64,000 nt of DNA. Source: Spirosoma foliorum. GTDB lineage: Bacteria; Bacteroidota; Bacteroidia; Cytophagales; Spirosomataceae. The DNA lies in contig NZ_CP059732.1 in the NCBI RefSeq assembly GCF_014117325.1, positions 8,445,501-8,509,500 on the forward strand. Direction: 5' to 3'. A program made the translations under genes and the position numbers. Of this stretch, positions 39,121 to 48,460 are shown piece after piece (the stretch's first letter is position 1; every line of letters starts with the position of its first letter). The notes beneath the pieces are model-generated. The model did no database searches. It saw only the letters and a list, made by a program, of their open reading frames with translations, and was not told the origin of the DNA.

Positions 39121-40194
39121 ATGTCCCGTTCTTTCGAGAATTTTTCCACGGTTGAGGATTTTTTAGAAAACGACGCTTTTCGGATCTGGGTCACAGAACG
39201 GCGGTCGGAAGATCAGGTATTCTGGCAACAATGGCTAACGCAGCATCCCGAAAAAAGGGAACTCTATGAGCAGGCTGTTGCCACATTTCTGGTGCTTCAG
39301 GGCAAACAGTATTCGATTTCAGATCAACAGGTAAAAGGTAAAATAGAAGACCTATTAAATCAGCTTCCCGACACCCCAACGGTTGTAAAGCCGCTAGGTA
39401 GCTGGCAATGGGGGAGGTGGGCAGCCGTCGCTGCGGTAGTTGGTCTGACTATATACTGGCAATTAGGTGGCCCACTTCCCAGGTTATTGGCCGTAGCTAG
39501 TAAGCAGGAAGTGCAGCCTACAGGGGATATGGGCTGGAAACTGGTAAAGAATGAAACAGGACAGCCCGTAGTTGTGCTGTTGCCGGATAACTCTTCGGTA
39601 GTGCTGTCATCAGGAAGCCAGTTGCGATTTCATAAACAAAGCGCGCCTAAGGTTCGGGAAGTGTATTTGCAGGGAGAGGGCTTTTTTGAAGTGAGTAAAA
39701 ATCCGGCTAAACCATTCATCGTTTACACCGCCAATCTGACAACGAAAGTACTAGGAACCAGTTTTCAGGTCCGTTCTTTCGACAAAGAAACGGCAGCGTA
39801 TGTGAAAGTAAAGACAGGTAAAGTTTCTGTTACCCCGGTCGATTCGCCTGACAAGCCGATTCTGCTAGCAATGAACGAACAACTTAGCCTGGAAACCAAA
39901 ACCGATAAACTAGTTAGACGTACTGTTGTACCATCGAAAGAAAATTTATCATCTATTGTCAATCAGCCATTTACGTTTGCGTTTACCCCCGTACCTGAAG
40001 TGTTTACTCAGTTAGAAGCCAGCTATAATATGCCCATTCGCTATGATCGACACTTGCTTACTAACTGCACCTTTACAGGGCATCTCAACGATGCTCCTTT
40101 TATAGAAAAAATCAGGTTAATCTGTCTAACAATCGAGTCTACATTCGAAATTATTGATAACCAGGTTATTATACACAGTCGTGGATGTAATTAA
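39121..40194 (+). CDS. FecR-family anti-sigma factor / transducer
   Basis: A 357-residue single-pass protein. The cytoplasmic N-terminal anti-sigma domain spans about residues 1-90 (DFLENDAFRIWVTERRSEDQ), the membrane helix about 99-116 (RWAAVAAVVGLTIYWQLGG), then the periplasmic FecR domain (VVLLPDNSSVVLSSGSQLRF; GEGFFEVSKNPAKPFIVYT) and the C-terminal DUF4974-type domain (FTPVPEVFTQLEASYNMPIR). It relays the receptor signal to the sigma factor. It lies between sigma and SusC. Downstream come 154 bp with hairpins before the receptor gene. Length and order are typical. Confidence 0.93.
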   Translation: MSRSFENFSTVEDFLENDAFRIWVTERRSEDQVFWQQWLTQHPEKRELYEQAVATFLVLQGKQYSISDQQVKGKIEDLLNQLPDTPTVVKPLGSWQWGRWAAVAAVVGLTIYWQLGGPLPRLLAVASKQEVQPTGDMGWKLVKNETGQPVVVLLPDNSSVVLSSGSQLRFHKQSAPKVREVYLQGEGFFEVSKNPAKPFIVYTANLTTKVLGTSFQVRSFDKETAAYVKVKTGKVSVTPVDSPDKPILLAMNEQLSLETKTDKLVRRTVVPSKENLSSIVNQPFTFAFTPVPEVFTQLEASYNMPIRYDRHLLTNCTFTGHLNDAPFIEKIRLICLTIESTFEIIDNQVIIHSRGCN

Positions 40195-40259
40195 TTGTCC
40201 CCTTAACCTTTAAACCAGTCGTTTATCTATGGTATAAAAACTATCCTTTTTAACAGAAA

Positions 40260-40335
40260 AGCGATAGTGCTACCAACACTATCGCTCGAATGTCCCTAAA
40301 TGTGTCAGCTATACACATTACCTCTTCAGGAAGAG
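40260..40335 (+). promoter_or_regulatory. Hairpin-rich leader of the susC gene
   Basis: Three inverted repeats occur in the fecR-susC gap. AGCGATAGTG/CACTATCGCT is at 40260-40286 (perfect 10 bp, 7-nt loop). AATGTGT/ACACATT is at 40299-40319. CTCTTC/GAAGAG is at 40322-40335. The first could be a terminator or attenuator separating regulator genes from the highly expressed receptor; the second could be an operator. Confidence 0.5.
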
Positions 40336-40387
40336 AAGGGACGGTTTTTTGTCATTTCTACCAAAAACAACAAAAACGCATAAATGT

Positions 40388-43300
40388 ATGCAGTATCGTT
40401 ACATCAATCGCAATGGTTGGAGCAGGATTTTGAGCATTTCAAGCCTGCAAATTTTGCTTGCCCTTACTTTAACCCATGTTTGCCTTGCCCTTGATGGCAA
40501 AGCGCAGGAACTTTTAAATCGACGCGTTAGTATCTCCGCCCAAAATGAAGACGTGGAAGTAACGATCCGACGAATTGAAAAGCTGACGAATGTTCAATTT
40601 CTGTTTAGTCGGGAGATTATTCAGTCGAAGCGAAAAGTGAATTTTCAGGCTAAGAATGAACAGCTTTCGCAGGTGCTGACGCAAATTCTGGCTCCACTTA
40701 ATTTAAGTTACGAAGTGGTGGGCCAGCAGATTGTTATTAGAAGGGAAGGACTGCCTGCGAGTATCCCGCAGGATAAGACCTCCGGCGAGATTAACCTGGA
40801 GCAATCACAGGATATTCAGGTAACTGGTCGGGTTGTGGCTGAAAATGGCGAAGGTTTGCCAGGGGTAAACATCCAGATAAAATCTACACAGCGCGGAACC
40901 ACAACAGATGGCAATGGTACGTACCGGATCAATGTACCAGACCGAAACGCCATTCTGGTTTTCTCCTTCATTGGCTACGTTAGCAAAGAAGTAGTCGTTG
41001 GATCGCAATCGACCGTCAATGTTACGTTAGCAACCGACGACAAAACACTGAATGAAGTGGTCGTGGTGGGGTATGGCGTACAACGCAAACGTGATATTAC
41101 GGGATCGGTAGTTTCAGTTAATGAGACTGCGTTAAAAGAAGTACCTGCTGCTAACATAGTCAATCAGCTAAAAGGCCGGGCTGCCGGGGTATCTATTGTC
41201 AGTAACGGTTCAACACCGGGTTCGCAGGGGCAAATTCGTATTCGGGGAAACCGAACCCTGACCAGCAGCACCAATCCGAGTACAGGCGATGGTCTGGATG
41301 GTCCGCTGGTTGTTGTCGATGGGATTCCGTATGGTGGGCTGAACGACATTAACCCCGACGACATCGTTAATATGGAGATTCTGAAAGATGCGTCAGCAAC
41401 GGCTATCTACGGGTCGAGGGGTTCAGGTGGGGTTATTCTGGTCACCACCAAGCGGGGAAAAGTGGGCAAACCTGTATTCAGCTACGACGGCTATTATGGT
41501 GTAACCAACATGATGGGCAAATACAACGTCTTTAATGGGCCGGAGTATGCTCAGTTTAAAGCCGATGCCGCCAAGTACAACCGGGCAGCCCCCGGCACAA
41601 CAGCTTATCCGCTCACTCAGGCCGAACAGGATGCGCTGGCGGCCGGGGTTTCAACCGACTGGCAGGATTTGATTTACAAATCCGGTTTCATGACCAACCA
41701 CCAGTTGGGGATGACGGGTGGTGTCGAGAATACGCAATATTCGCTAGGGCTGGGCTATTTCAACGAGACAGGCATTATTCCCGGACAGAATTTTACCCGG
41801 GTTAACATCCGGGCAACCATCGACCAGCGCATTGGCAGTCGGATTAAGGTGGGGCTTAACACGCTCAACACCCTAACGTATACCAATACACCAGGCGGTG
41901 ATGGCATTCCGGGAGGTCTGGTGAGCTTAACCCCATTGGCATCGCCTTATAATACCGATGGTTCGGTAAACCTGTTTCCCGCCGTCGGTTCGATTGATGC
42001 GGCCCGGATCAGCCCCCTGACCATCCTTACCAAAAAAGATTCATACTTCAACCGCACGCGTTCGATACGGACGTTCAACAGTCTTTATGCTGAGGTGAAC
42101 ATCCTGCCCGGTTTGCGCTACCGATTCAATGCCGGTTTGAATTTTAGCCAGTCGAATTTCAATGGCTACAATGGCCCATTGACCTATTTCAACAGTGCTA
42201 CGGTGCAGTCGTCGTCCAACGCCGAAATCAGTAATACGGAATATTGGGATGTAAACCTTCAGCATTTATTGTATTACGACAAAACGTTTGGCAAACATAA
42301 ACTGGGAGCAACTGCGCTGTACGAGTACACCAAAAACCACTCGCTGGGTAGCCGGTTCACGATAACAGGGGTTCCAGCCGATTACATTAAAACGTCAAAC
42401 TTCTCGCTGGCGTCTGGTACACCAGTAGCTGCCTCTGACTATGGGAACTCGTTTGCGGAAACCGGTTTGCTTTCCTATATGGGCCGGGTCAATTATAGCT
42501 ACAACGATCGCTACCTGCTGACCTTAACCCTTCGCCGGGATGGATCGTCGACTCTCTCGCCCGCCAATCGGTACTTTAACTATCCGGCCATTGGCGCGGG
42601 CTGGAATATCATTGAGGAGCCCTTTATGAAAAATGTTCCGGCTATTTCGAACCTGAAACTACGGGGTAGCTGGGGTTTGTCGGGTAACCGAAACGTAGGA
42701 GCCTATTCAACGCTGGGAGCCTTAACGGCGGGTTACTATAATTTCGGAACCGGTACCGCCGGGCAACAACTAGCCTATACCGTGACCAGCCTTCCCGCTG
42801 CCAATTTAGGCTGGCAGTCGACGGCGCAGGTGGATATCGGCCTTGACTTTGGCTTGTTCAATAATCGCATTACGGGTTCGGTGGATTACTATCACCAGAA
42901 GACGAAGGACATTCTGTTGTCTGTTCCCTTGCCAGCCAGTAACGGAGCCGGTTCGACGCTGAAAAACCTGGGAGCAACCGAAGGCAAGGGTCTGGAAACA
43001 ACCCTGACCGTTGATATTTTTAGAAATCCAAAGGGCTTTAACTGGAGCGTAGATGCTGTTTACTATTTCAACCGCGAAAAAATTACGCAGCTCACTACGC
43101 CCACCGAACTGTCTAATGTGGGAGCGGGCTGGTTCGTAGGGCAGCCCCTTTCGGTGATCTACGATTACAAAAAGATTGGTATCTGGCAAACTTCCGACAA
43201 AGAAAATGGTACGCTGGCCAAGCAAACATCGCCTGCTCAGCAGCCGGGTCAAATTCGGGTGGAGGATGTCAACGGCGATGGCAAGATCGACCCTTCTGAT

Positions 43301-43888
43301 CGGCAGATTCTGGGTAATTTCCAACCCAACTTTGAAGCGGGCCTGACCAACCGGTTCAACTTCAAAAACTTTGATCTATCGATTGTTACGTTTGCTCGTA
43401 TGGGCATGAAAGTGGTTGTGCCATACCTCACCGGTAATTCGGGTGGCGGTGGTGGGTTTGCCTTCTTCAACCAGGCTCGCTCCAATCAGGTAAAAGTTGA
43501 TTACTGGACGGAAACCAATCCAACCAACGCGTTCCCGGCACCCGATGCAGGTAATGCTGTCCAGTATTTTGCCTCTACTCTGGGCTACTATGACGGCTCG
43601 TTCATTAAAATCAGGAGTATTAATCTAGGCTACACGGTTTCAGGGCAGTTTCTCAAAAAAGTGGGTATGAATTCAGCCCGGCTCTATCTGAACGTCACCA
43701 ATCCGCTTATTCTGTATTCGCCATTGGTACGTGATAAACTGGCCGTTGATCCAGAAGGGAATGGCTATGCCAGTTCGACTGTAAGTGCTCAGGGGGCAGA
43801 TACGGCAACGCAGGCGCGTCAGATTGCCATAAACCTCAACAACCCGCCCGTTCGGCAATTCACGTTCGGTGTCAATCTTAAATTCTAA
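40388..43888 (+). CDS. SusC/RagA-type TonB-dependent receptor with STN domain
   Basis: About 1166 residues from the ATG at 40388, chosen because a signal peptide (NRNGWSRILSISSLQILLAL) begins there; an in-frame ATG at 40349 adds 13 poorly fitting residues. Domains in order: STN (VTIRRIEKLTNVQFLFSREI), a carboxypeptidase-D-like repeat (VTGRVVAENGEGLPGVNIQI), a TonB box-like stretch and plug (LNEVVVVGYGVQRKRDITGS; YGSRGSGGVILVTTKRG), and a 22-strand barrel ending in Phe (FTFGVNLKF). It imports glycan fragments across the outer membrane using TonB energy. The STN domain links it to the FecR/sigma pair just upstream. SusD follows 12 bp later. Confidence 0.96.
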   Translation: MQYRYINRNGWSRILSISSLQILLALTLTHVCLALDGKAQELLNRRVSISAQNEDVEVTIRRIEKLTNVQFLFSREIIQSKRKVNFQAKNEQLSQVLTQILAPLNLSYEVVGQQIVIRREGLPASIPQDKTSGEINLEQSQDIQVTGRVVAENGEGLPGVNIQIKSTQRGTTTDGNGTYRINVPDRNAILVFSFIGYVSKEVVVGSQSTVNVTLATDDKTLNEVVVVGYGVQRKRDITGSVVSVNETALKEVPAANIVNQLKGRAAGVSIVSNGSTPGSQGQIRIRGNRTLTSSTNPSTGDGLDGPLVVVDGIPYGGLNDINPDDIVNMEILKDASATAIYGSRGSGGVILVTTKRGKVGKPVFSYDGYYGVTNMMGKYNVFNGPEYAQFKADAAKYNRAAPGTTAYPLTQAEQDALAAGVSTDWQDLIYKSGFMTNHQLGMTGGVENTQYSLGLGYFNETGIIPGQNFTRVNIRATIDQRIGSRIKVGLNTLNTLTYTNTPGGDGIPGGLVSLTPLASPYNTDGSVNLFPAVGSIDAARISPLTILTKKDSYFNRTRSIRTFNSLYAEVNILPGLRYRFNAGLNFSQSNFNGYNGPLTYFNSATVQSSSNAEISNTEYWDVNLQHLLYYDKTFGKHKLGATALYEYTKNHSLGSRFTITGVPADYIKTSNFSLASGTPVAASDYGNSFAETGLLSYMGRVNYSYNDRYLLTLTLRRDGSSTLSPANRYFNYPAIGAGWNIIEEPFMKNVPAISNLKLRGSWGLSGNRNVGAYSTLGALTAGYYNFGTGTAGQQLAYTVTSLPAANLGWQSTAQVDIGLDFGLFNNRITGSVDYYHQKTKDILLSVPLPASNGAGSTLKNLGATEGKGLETTLTVDIFRNPKGFNWSVDAVYYFNREKITQLTTPTELSNVGAGWFVGQPLSVIYDYKKIGIWQTSDKENGTLAKQTSPAQQPGQIRVEDVNGDGKIDPSDRQILGNFQPNFEAGLTNRFNFKNFDLSIVTFARMGMKVVVPYLTGNSGGGGGFAFFNQARSNQVKVDYWTETNPTNAFPAPDAGNAVQYFASTLGYYDGSFIKIRSINLGYTVSGQFLKKVGMNSARLYLNVTNPLILYSPLVRDKLAVDPEGNGYASSTVSAQGADTATQARQIAINLNNPPVRQFTFGVNLKF

Positions 43889-43900
43889 TTCGTAGAGAAG

Positions 43901-45715
43901 ATGAAAAAATTGAATATATCGCTGGTAATCGCGTGTCTCGCTCTTTTTAGTACCGGCTGCGAAAAAATACTAGATGAAAATCCGCAATCTCAGATTGTTC
44001 CGTCTTATTTCAACAGCGCATCCGGGGTGTTGGGCGGTATTGCCGGTGTATACAACGATATCCGTTCCCAATGGGGTACGGAAGGTTTCACCGTTGAGAT
44101 GCAGGTGGGTACGGATGAGTTTCTCCGGGGAGCCAGCGCAGGTAGCTCGACATCGTATGACTATAATGGCCTGAACGGAAGTAACTTTGGCTCGGCCTGG
44201 GGCATTGCTTTTCAGGATATCAATACGCTGAATGGGGTATTACAATATGGCCAAACGGTTGATTTACCGGATGCCACCCGGAAACAATACCTGGCCCAGG
44301 CTAAGTTTTTACGGGGGTTCTGGTACTTTTATCTGGTGCAGACCTGGGGCGATGTGCCGCTTAATACGACCTTTATTACGGTCCCCTCGCAAGCGGCTTC
44401 CCGTCAGCCAGTAGCTCAGGTTTACGAGCAAATTATCAAAGACCTAACCGAAGCTGCTGCCGATCTGCCCAATACGCCAACTGCTCCGTTTCTGGGAAAA
44501 GCCGCTACCAAACCTGTAGCTCAGTTTCTGTTAGCCAAAGCCTATCTGACTCGTGGCTGGTTGAATAATACGGCCGCTGATTTTACGCAGGCAGCCTCTA
44601 TTTGTGCCGACATTATCGCCAATAAGTCATCGTACGGTCTCGATCTATGGCAGGATTATGGCGATGCCTTTGTTCCGGCTAATGACTACGGGAAGGAGAC
44701 CATGTTTGTCAGCGATCACGTGCTCGATCCAAAATTTGGTTACTACACGGTGGGAGCTGCGGCCGGTGGTGGTGCGGCCCAAAATCTGTCGCCCTGGTTC
44801 ACTAACTGGAACTACCCCAATAACACTGGTATTAACTCCTACAAAAGTGCTGCGGGGACTTATGTAAACAATGGTACTTCGCTGATGATCCGGGATTCGC
44901 AGTACGGGCGGCCTTATACCCGTATGCGCCCGAATAGCTACAAATGGCCTTCAGGAGCAAATTCTGGTAAGAATTACTTTCTGGATCAGGCATTTACCAA
45001 ACGGGATGTCGATTCACGATTTATAAATTCATTCTATACGGTTTATATCTCCAATACGTCTGTTACCAATACACCTACGGCTGCCAATAATAAACGGGGT
45101 ATCGGTTATACGACTGTAGTAGGGGCGGATACCGCCGTTTGGTTACCTGACTATGAGGTAGAGGGTGCGCCACAGTTTGTTGGAACAAGACCTTTTAAAG
45201 GGCTTGTTGTACCGCCCAGCTTATGGGATAATGGCATTTTCCCGGCGCTGAAGAAGTATATGGACCCAAGCCGGGGTGCTAACTTCAACGACCCATCGAC
45301 CCGCCCTTGTGTATTATACCGGTTTTCGGATGTGTATCTGACCGGTGCCGAAGCATACCTTAAAGCGGGCGATGCTACTAAAGCTGCGTCTCTGCTTAAC
45401 GTAGTACGGCAACGGGCTGCGTATCGTAAAACGAACACAGCCACTCAAAACGCAGCGGCTGCAGCAGCCATGGCGATCACCGCAGATGACGTAACGGTGG
45501 ACTTTATTCTGGATGAGCGTAGCCGCGAACTCTTTGGTGAATGGCAACGGTGGCATGATCTGGTCCGTACTCGTTCGCTGGTTCGTCGTGTGAAAACCTG
45601 GAATCCGGAGGCAGCTCCTTACATTCAGGATTTCCATATGCTGCGACCAATTCCGCAATCGCAAATTGACCGGGTTACGGACGGACCTAAGTTCCCGCAA
45701 AATCCGGGCTATTAA
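43901..45715 (+). CDS. SusD/RagB-type nutrient-binding outer-membrane lipoprotein
   Basis: A 604-residue lipoprotein (signal ending ALFSTGC with Cys20, then EKILDENPQSQIVPSYF, the conserved SusD opening). It has the TPR-like helical scaffold (YLAQAKFLRGFWYFYLVQTW; PVAQFLLAKAYLTRGWLNNT) and the RagB/SusD C-terminal block (VDFILDERSRELFGEWQRWH, near residues 534-553) ending in a PIPQSQI motif. It covers the SusC barrel as a lid and captures oligosaccharides. It starts 12 bp after susC, and a strong hairpin follows its stop. The ligand is presumably the plant glycan treated by the downstream enzymes. Confidence 0.95.
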   Translation: MKKLNISLVIACLALFSTGCEKILDENPQSQIVPSYFNSASGVLGGIAGVYNDIRSQWGTEGFTVEMQVGTDEFLRGASAGSSTSYDYNGLNGSNFGSAWGIAFQDINTLNGVLQYGQTVDLPDATRKQYLAQAKFLRGFWYFYLVQTWGDVPLNTTFITVPSQAASRQPVAQVYEQIIKDLTEAAADLPNTPTAPFLGKAATKPVAQFLLAKAYLTRGWLNNTAADFTQAASICADIIANKSSYGLDLWQDYGDAFVPANDYGKETMFVSDHVLDPKFGYYTVGAAAGGGAAQNLSPWFTNWNYPNNTGINSYKSAAGTYVNNGTSLMIRDSQYGRPYTRMRPNSYKWPSGANSGKNYFLDQAFTKRDVDSRFINSFYTVYISNTSVTNTPTAANNKRGIGYTTVVGADTAVWLPDYEVEGAPQFVGTRPFKGLVVPPSLWDNGIFPALKKYMDPSRGANFNDPSTRPCVLYRFSDVYLTGAEAYLKAGDATKAASLLNVVRQRAAYRKTNTATQNAAAAAAMAITADDVTVDFILDERSRELFGEWQRWHDLVRTRSLVRRVKTWNPEAAPYIQDFHMLRPIPQSQIDRVTDGPKFPQNPGY

Positions 45716-45735
45716 CTGGGAAAATGAAATATGTT

Positions 45736-45774
45736 CAAAGAGGTATAAGGAGTAAAGGTCCTTATACCTCTTTG
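45736..45774 (+). terminator. Strong hairpin after susD
   Basis: A perfect 15-bp stem (45736-45750 and 45760-45774, CAAAGAGGTATAAGG and its complement) with a 9-nt loop sits 20 bp after the susD stop. It may act as a partial terminator or mRNA end stabiliser, which would keep susCD transcripts more abundant than those of the enzymes downstream. Confidence 0.7.
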
Positions 45775-45812
45775 ATGTGAAGTAGGGGCTCTAAAAGTAC
45801 CTAAGTACAAAG

Positions 45813-48269
45813 ATGATACGATTTCTCTGTTTGTTTTTACTAACCCTAACCACGGTCAGCTTTTCGCAAAACAAGCCTGAGTTAAAACTCTGGTACACCA
45901 AACCCGCCGGGCAAACCTGGGAAAATGCCTTACCCATTGGCAATGGCCGACTCGGCGCAATGGTCTATGGAAACGTAGCGAAGGAAACTATTCAGTTAAA
46001 TGAACATACCGTCTGGAGCGGTAGTCCCAACCGGAACGACAACCCCGATGCACTGGCTGCTTTGCCCGAAATCCGGCAGTTGATCTTCGATGGTAAACAG
46101 AAAGAGGCTGAGCAACTTGCCAACAAATCCATCATCACTAAAAAATCGCATGGGCAGATGTTTCAGCCCGTGGGCAATCTACTCCTTACTTTTGACGGAC
46201 CTGAAAATGTTACCAACTATTACCGGGAATTGGATATTGAAAGGGCCGTCGCGAAAACGTCCTACACCATCGGCGACGTAACCTACACCCGGGAAGTACT
46301 GGCCTCGTTCCCCGACAATGTTATTGTGATGCAACTAACGGCCAGCAAACCGGGCAAGCTGTCGTTTTCCGCTTCATTTTCCACCCAACACAAAGTATTC
46401 GAAAGTAAAACCACACCAGCCAACGAACTCACGCTTTCCGGCACTACGTCGGATCATGAGGGTGTAAAAGGCATGGTGAAGTTCAAAACCATTGCCCGGA
46501 TCAAACCATCGGGCGGTACACTGACCGCTACTGATACCTCGCTCACGGTGAAAGACGCCAGTTCGGTCACCATCTACGTAGCCATCGCCACCAATTTCAA
46601 CAACTACAAAGACCTGAGCGGTGATGAAAACGTGCGGGCTGCGGCATTTCTGAATAAGGCTTATCCCACCTCCTTCGCGGCCATACTGAATCCGCATGTA
46701 GCTGCCTACCAGAAGTTCTTCAACCGGGTTAAACTCGACTTGGGTACGACCGAAGCTGCCAAACTGCCCACCGACGAACGGCTGAGCAATTTTCGGTCCG
46801 TCAATGATCCGCAGCTCGTTACCCTATATTATCAGTATGGTCGGTATCTGCTGATTTCGTCCTCGCAGCCGGGAAGTCAACCCGCCAATTTGCAAGGGAT
46901 CTGGAACAACAAAATGCGTCCCCCCTGGGACAGTAAATACACGATCAACATCAATGCCCAGATGAATTACTGGCCAGCTGAGAAGACCAACCTCGCCGAA
47001 CTGCATGAACCGTTTTTACGAATGGTCCGGGAGTTGTCGGAAACGGGGCAGGAAACGGCTAAAGTCATGTACGGAGCCGGTGGGTGGATGGCGCATCACA
47101 ACACGGACATCTGGCGCATCAACGGCCCGGTGGATGGGGCTTTCTGGGGTATGTGGGTAGCCGGTGGTGGGTGGACCAGTCAGCATTTGTGGGAGCATTA
47201 CCTCTACAACGGCGATCAGGCGTATCTGGCATCGATTTATCCGATCCTGAAAGGGGCTGCCCAGTTCTACGCCGATTTCCTGGTCGAACATCCAAAATAT
47301 CATTGGCTGGTGGTGAATCCCGGCACCTCGCCCGAAAACGCGCCCAAAGCGCACGGCGGCTCATCGCTCGACGCGGGTACGACGATGGACAACCAAATTG
47401 TGTTCGACGTATTCAGTACGGCAATCCGGGCCGCCGAGCTTCTGAAAAAAGATACTGATTTCGTGGCGATGCTGAAACAGAAACGGGGCAAGCTGCCGCC
47501 CATGCACATCGGCCAATATGGTCAGTTGCAGGAATGGCTCGACGATGTCGACGACCCCGAGGACAAACACCGGCACGTGTCGCATTTGTATGGTTTGTTT
47601 CCATCCAATCAAATCTCGGCCTACCGCACGCCTGACTTGTTCAGTGCCGCCAGAACGACACTAACGCATCGGGGCGACGTATCGACCGGCTGGAGCATGG
47701 GCTGGAAAGTGAACTGGTGGGCCAAACTTCAGGATGGTAATCATGCCTACAAGCTGATTCAGAATCAACTGACCCCGCTGGGCGTCGTCCAGGGTGGTGG
47801 GGGGACGTATAATAACCTGTTCGATGCACACCCGCCGTTCCAGATCGATGGAAATTTTGGCTGCACGTCGGGCATTACCGAAATGCTCATGCAAAGCAGT
47901 GATGGTAGCCTTCAGCTGCTGCCAGCCCTGCCCGATGTCTGGCCAACGGGTAGCATCAGCGGCTTACGGGCGCGTGGTGGATTTGAGGTCGTGAGTATGG
48001 ATTGGAAAGACGGTAAACTCACGAAAGTGGCCGTTAAGTCGAACCTGGGCGGCAACCTTCGGGTACGGGTACCGAACGCCCTGAACGTCAACGGCGGGGC
48101 GTTGAAACCAGCCTCAGGTCAGAACCCGAATCCGTTCTACATAGTGGAAGAAATACCAGCGGCTATCAAATCTGCCCAGGCGAACGTAACGACACCAACG
48201 CTGAAAGAAACGCGGGTGTATGATTTGCCGACGCAACGCGGGAAGGTATATACGCTGGTGATGGAGTAG
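45813..48269 (+). CDS. GH95 alpha-L-fucosidase / alpha-L-galactosidase
   Basis: An 818-residue secreted enzyme (signal peptide about 1-19). The GH95 N-terminal beta domain is recognisable by [20 protein letters not shown] and [17 protein letters not shown]. The (alpha/alpha)6 barrel has the active-site residues Asn379 and Asn381 (INININ-like [14 protein letters not shown]), the general acid Glu508 (NPGTSPEN) and Asp679 (HPPFQIDGN), corresponding to N421, N423, E566 and D766 of Bifidobacterium AfcA. It inverts and removes terminal alpha-1,2-L-fucose or L-galactose. Within a locus of arabinofuranosidases and esterases, L-galactose or fucose on xylan or pectin side chains is plausible. Fucose versus galactose cannot be decided here. 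Confidence 0.92.
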   Translation: MIRFLCLFLLTLTTVSFSQNKPELKLWYTKPAGQTWENALPIGNGRLGAMVYGNVAKETIQLNEHTVWSGSPNRNDNPDALAALPEIRQLIFDGKQKEAEQLANKSIITKKSHGQMFQPVGNLLLTFDGPENVTNYYRELDIERAVAKTSYTIGDVTYTREVLASFPDNVIVMQLTASKPGKLSFSASFSTQHKVFESKTTPANELTLSGTTSDHEGVKGMVKFKTIARIKPSGGTLTATDTSLTVKDASSVTIYVAIATNFNNYKDLSGDENVRAAAFLNKAYPTSFAAILNPHVAAYQKFFNRVKLDLGTTEAAKLPTDERLSNFRSVNDPQLVTLYYQYGRYLLISSSQPGSQPANLQGIWNNKMRPPWDSKYTININAQMNYWPAEKTNLAELHEPFLRMVRELSETGQETAKVMYGAGGWMAHHNTDIWRINGPVDGAFWGMWVAGGGWTSQHLWEHYLYNGDQAYLASIYPILKGAAQFYADFLVEHPKYHWLVVNPGTSPENAPKAHGGSSLDAGTTMDNQIVFDVFSTAIRAAELLKKDTDFVAMLKQKRGKLPPMHIGQYGQLQEWLDDVDDPEDKHRHVSHLYGLFPSNQISAYRTPDLFSAARTTLTHRGDVSTGWSMGWKVNWWAKLQDGNHAYKLIQNQLTPLGVVQGGGGTYNNLFDAHPPFQIDGNFGCTSGITEMLMQSSDGSLQLLPALPDVWPTGSISGLRARGGFEVVSMDWKDGKLTKVAVKSNLGGNLRVRVPNALNVNGGALKPASGQNPNPFYIVEEIPAAIKSAQANVTTPTLKETRVYDLPTQRGKVYTLVME

Positions 48270-48302
48270 CGTGTCTTTTTGGTGATCCCGTTTGTCCTAC
48301 TG

Positions 48303-48388
48303 TTTGTCATCCCGACGATAGGAGGGATCTTCGCTAAATGCTAACAAGGCCTGCTTCCGAAGATCCCTCCTATCGTCGGGATGACAAA
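48303..48388. repeat. Long hairpin, TCATCCCGACG family, copy 1
   Basis: Inverted arms at 48303-48333 and 48358-48388 (TTTGTCATCCCGACGATAGG and complement) lie about 30 bp after the GH95 stop. The same family recurs between several genes of this locus. It could act as a transcript end, an mRNA stabiliser or a dispersed repeat. Confidence 0.85.
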
Positions 48389-48460
48389 ACCGCGATGACA
48401 AACGAGAGGACAAAAAACAGACGATAAAAACTGAATACGAAGTAGTTAACACAAACCTTT

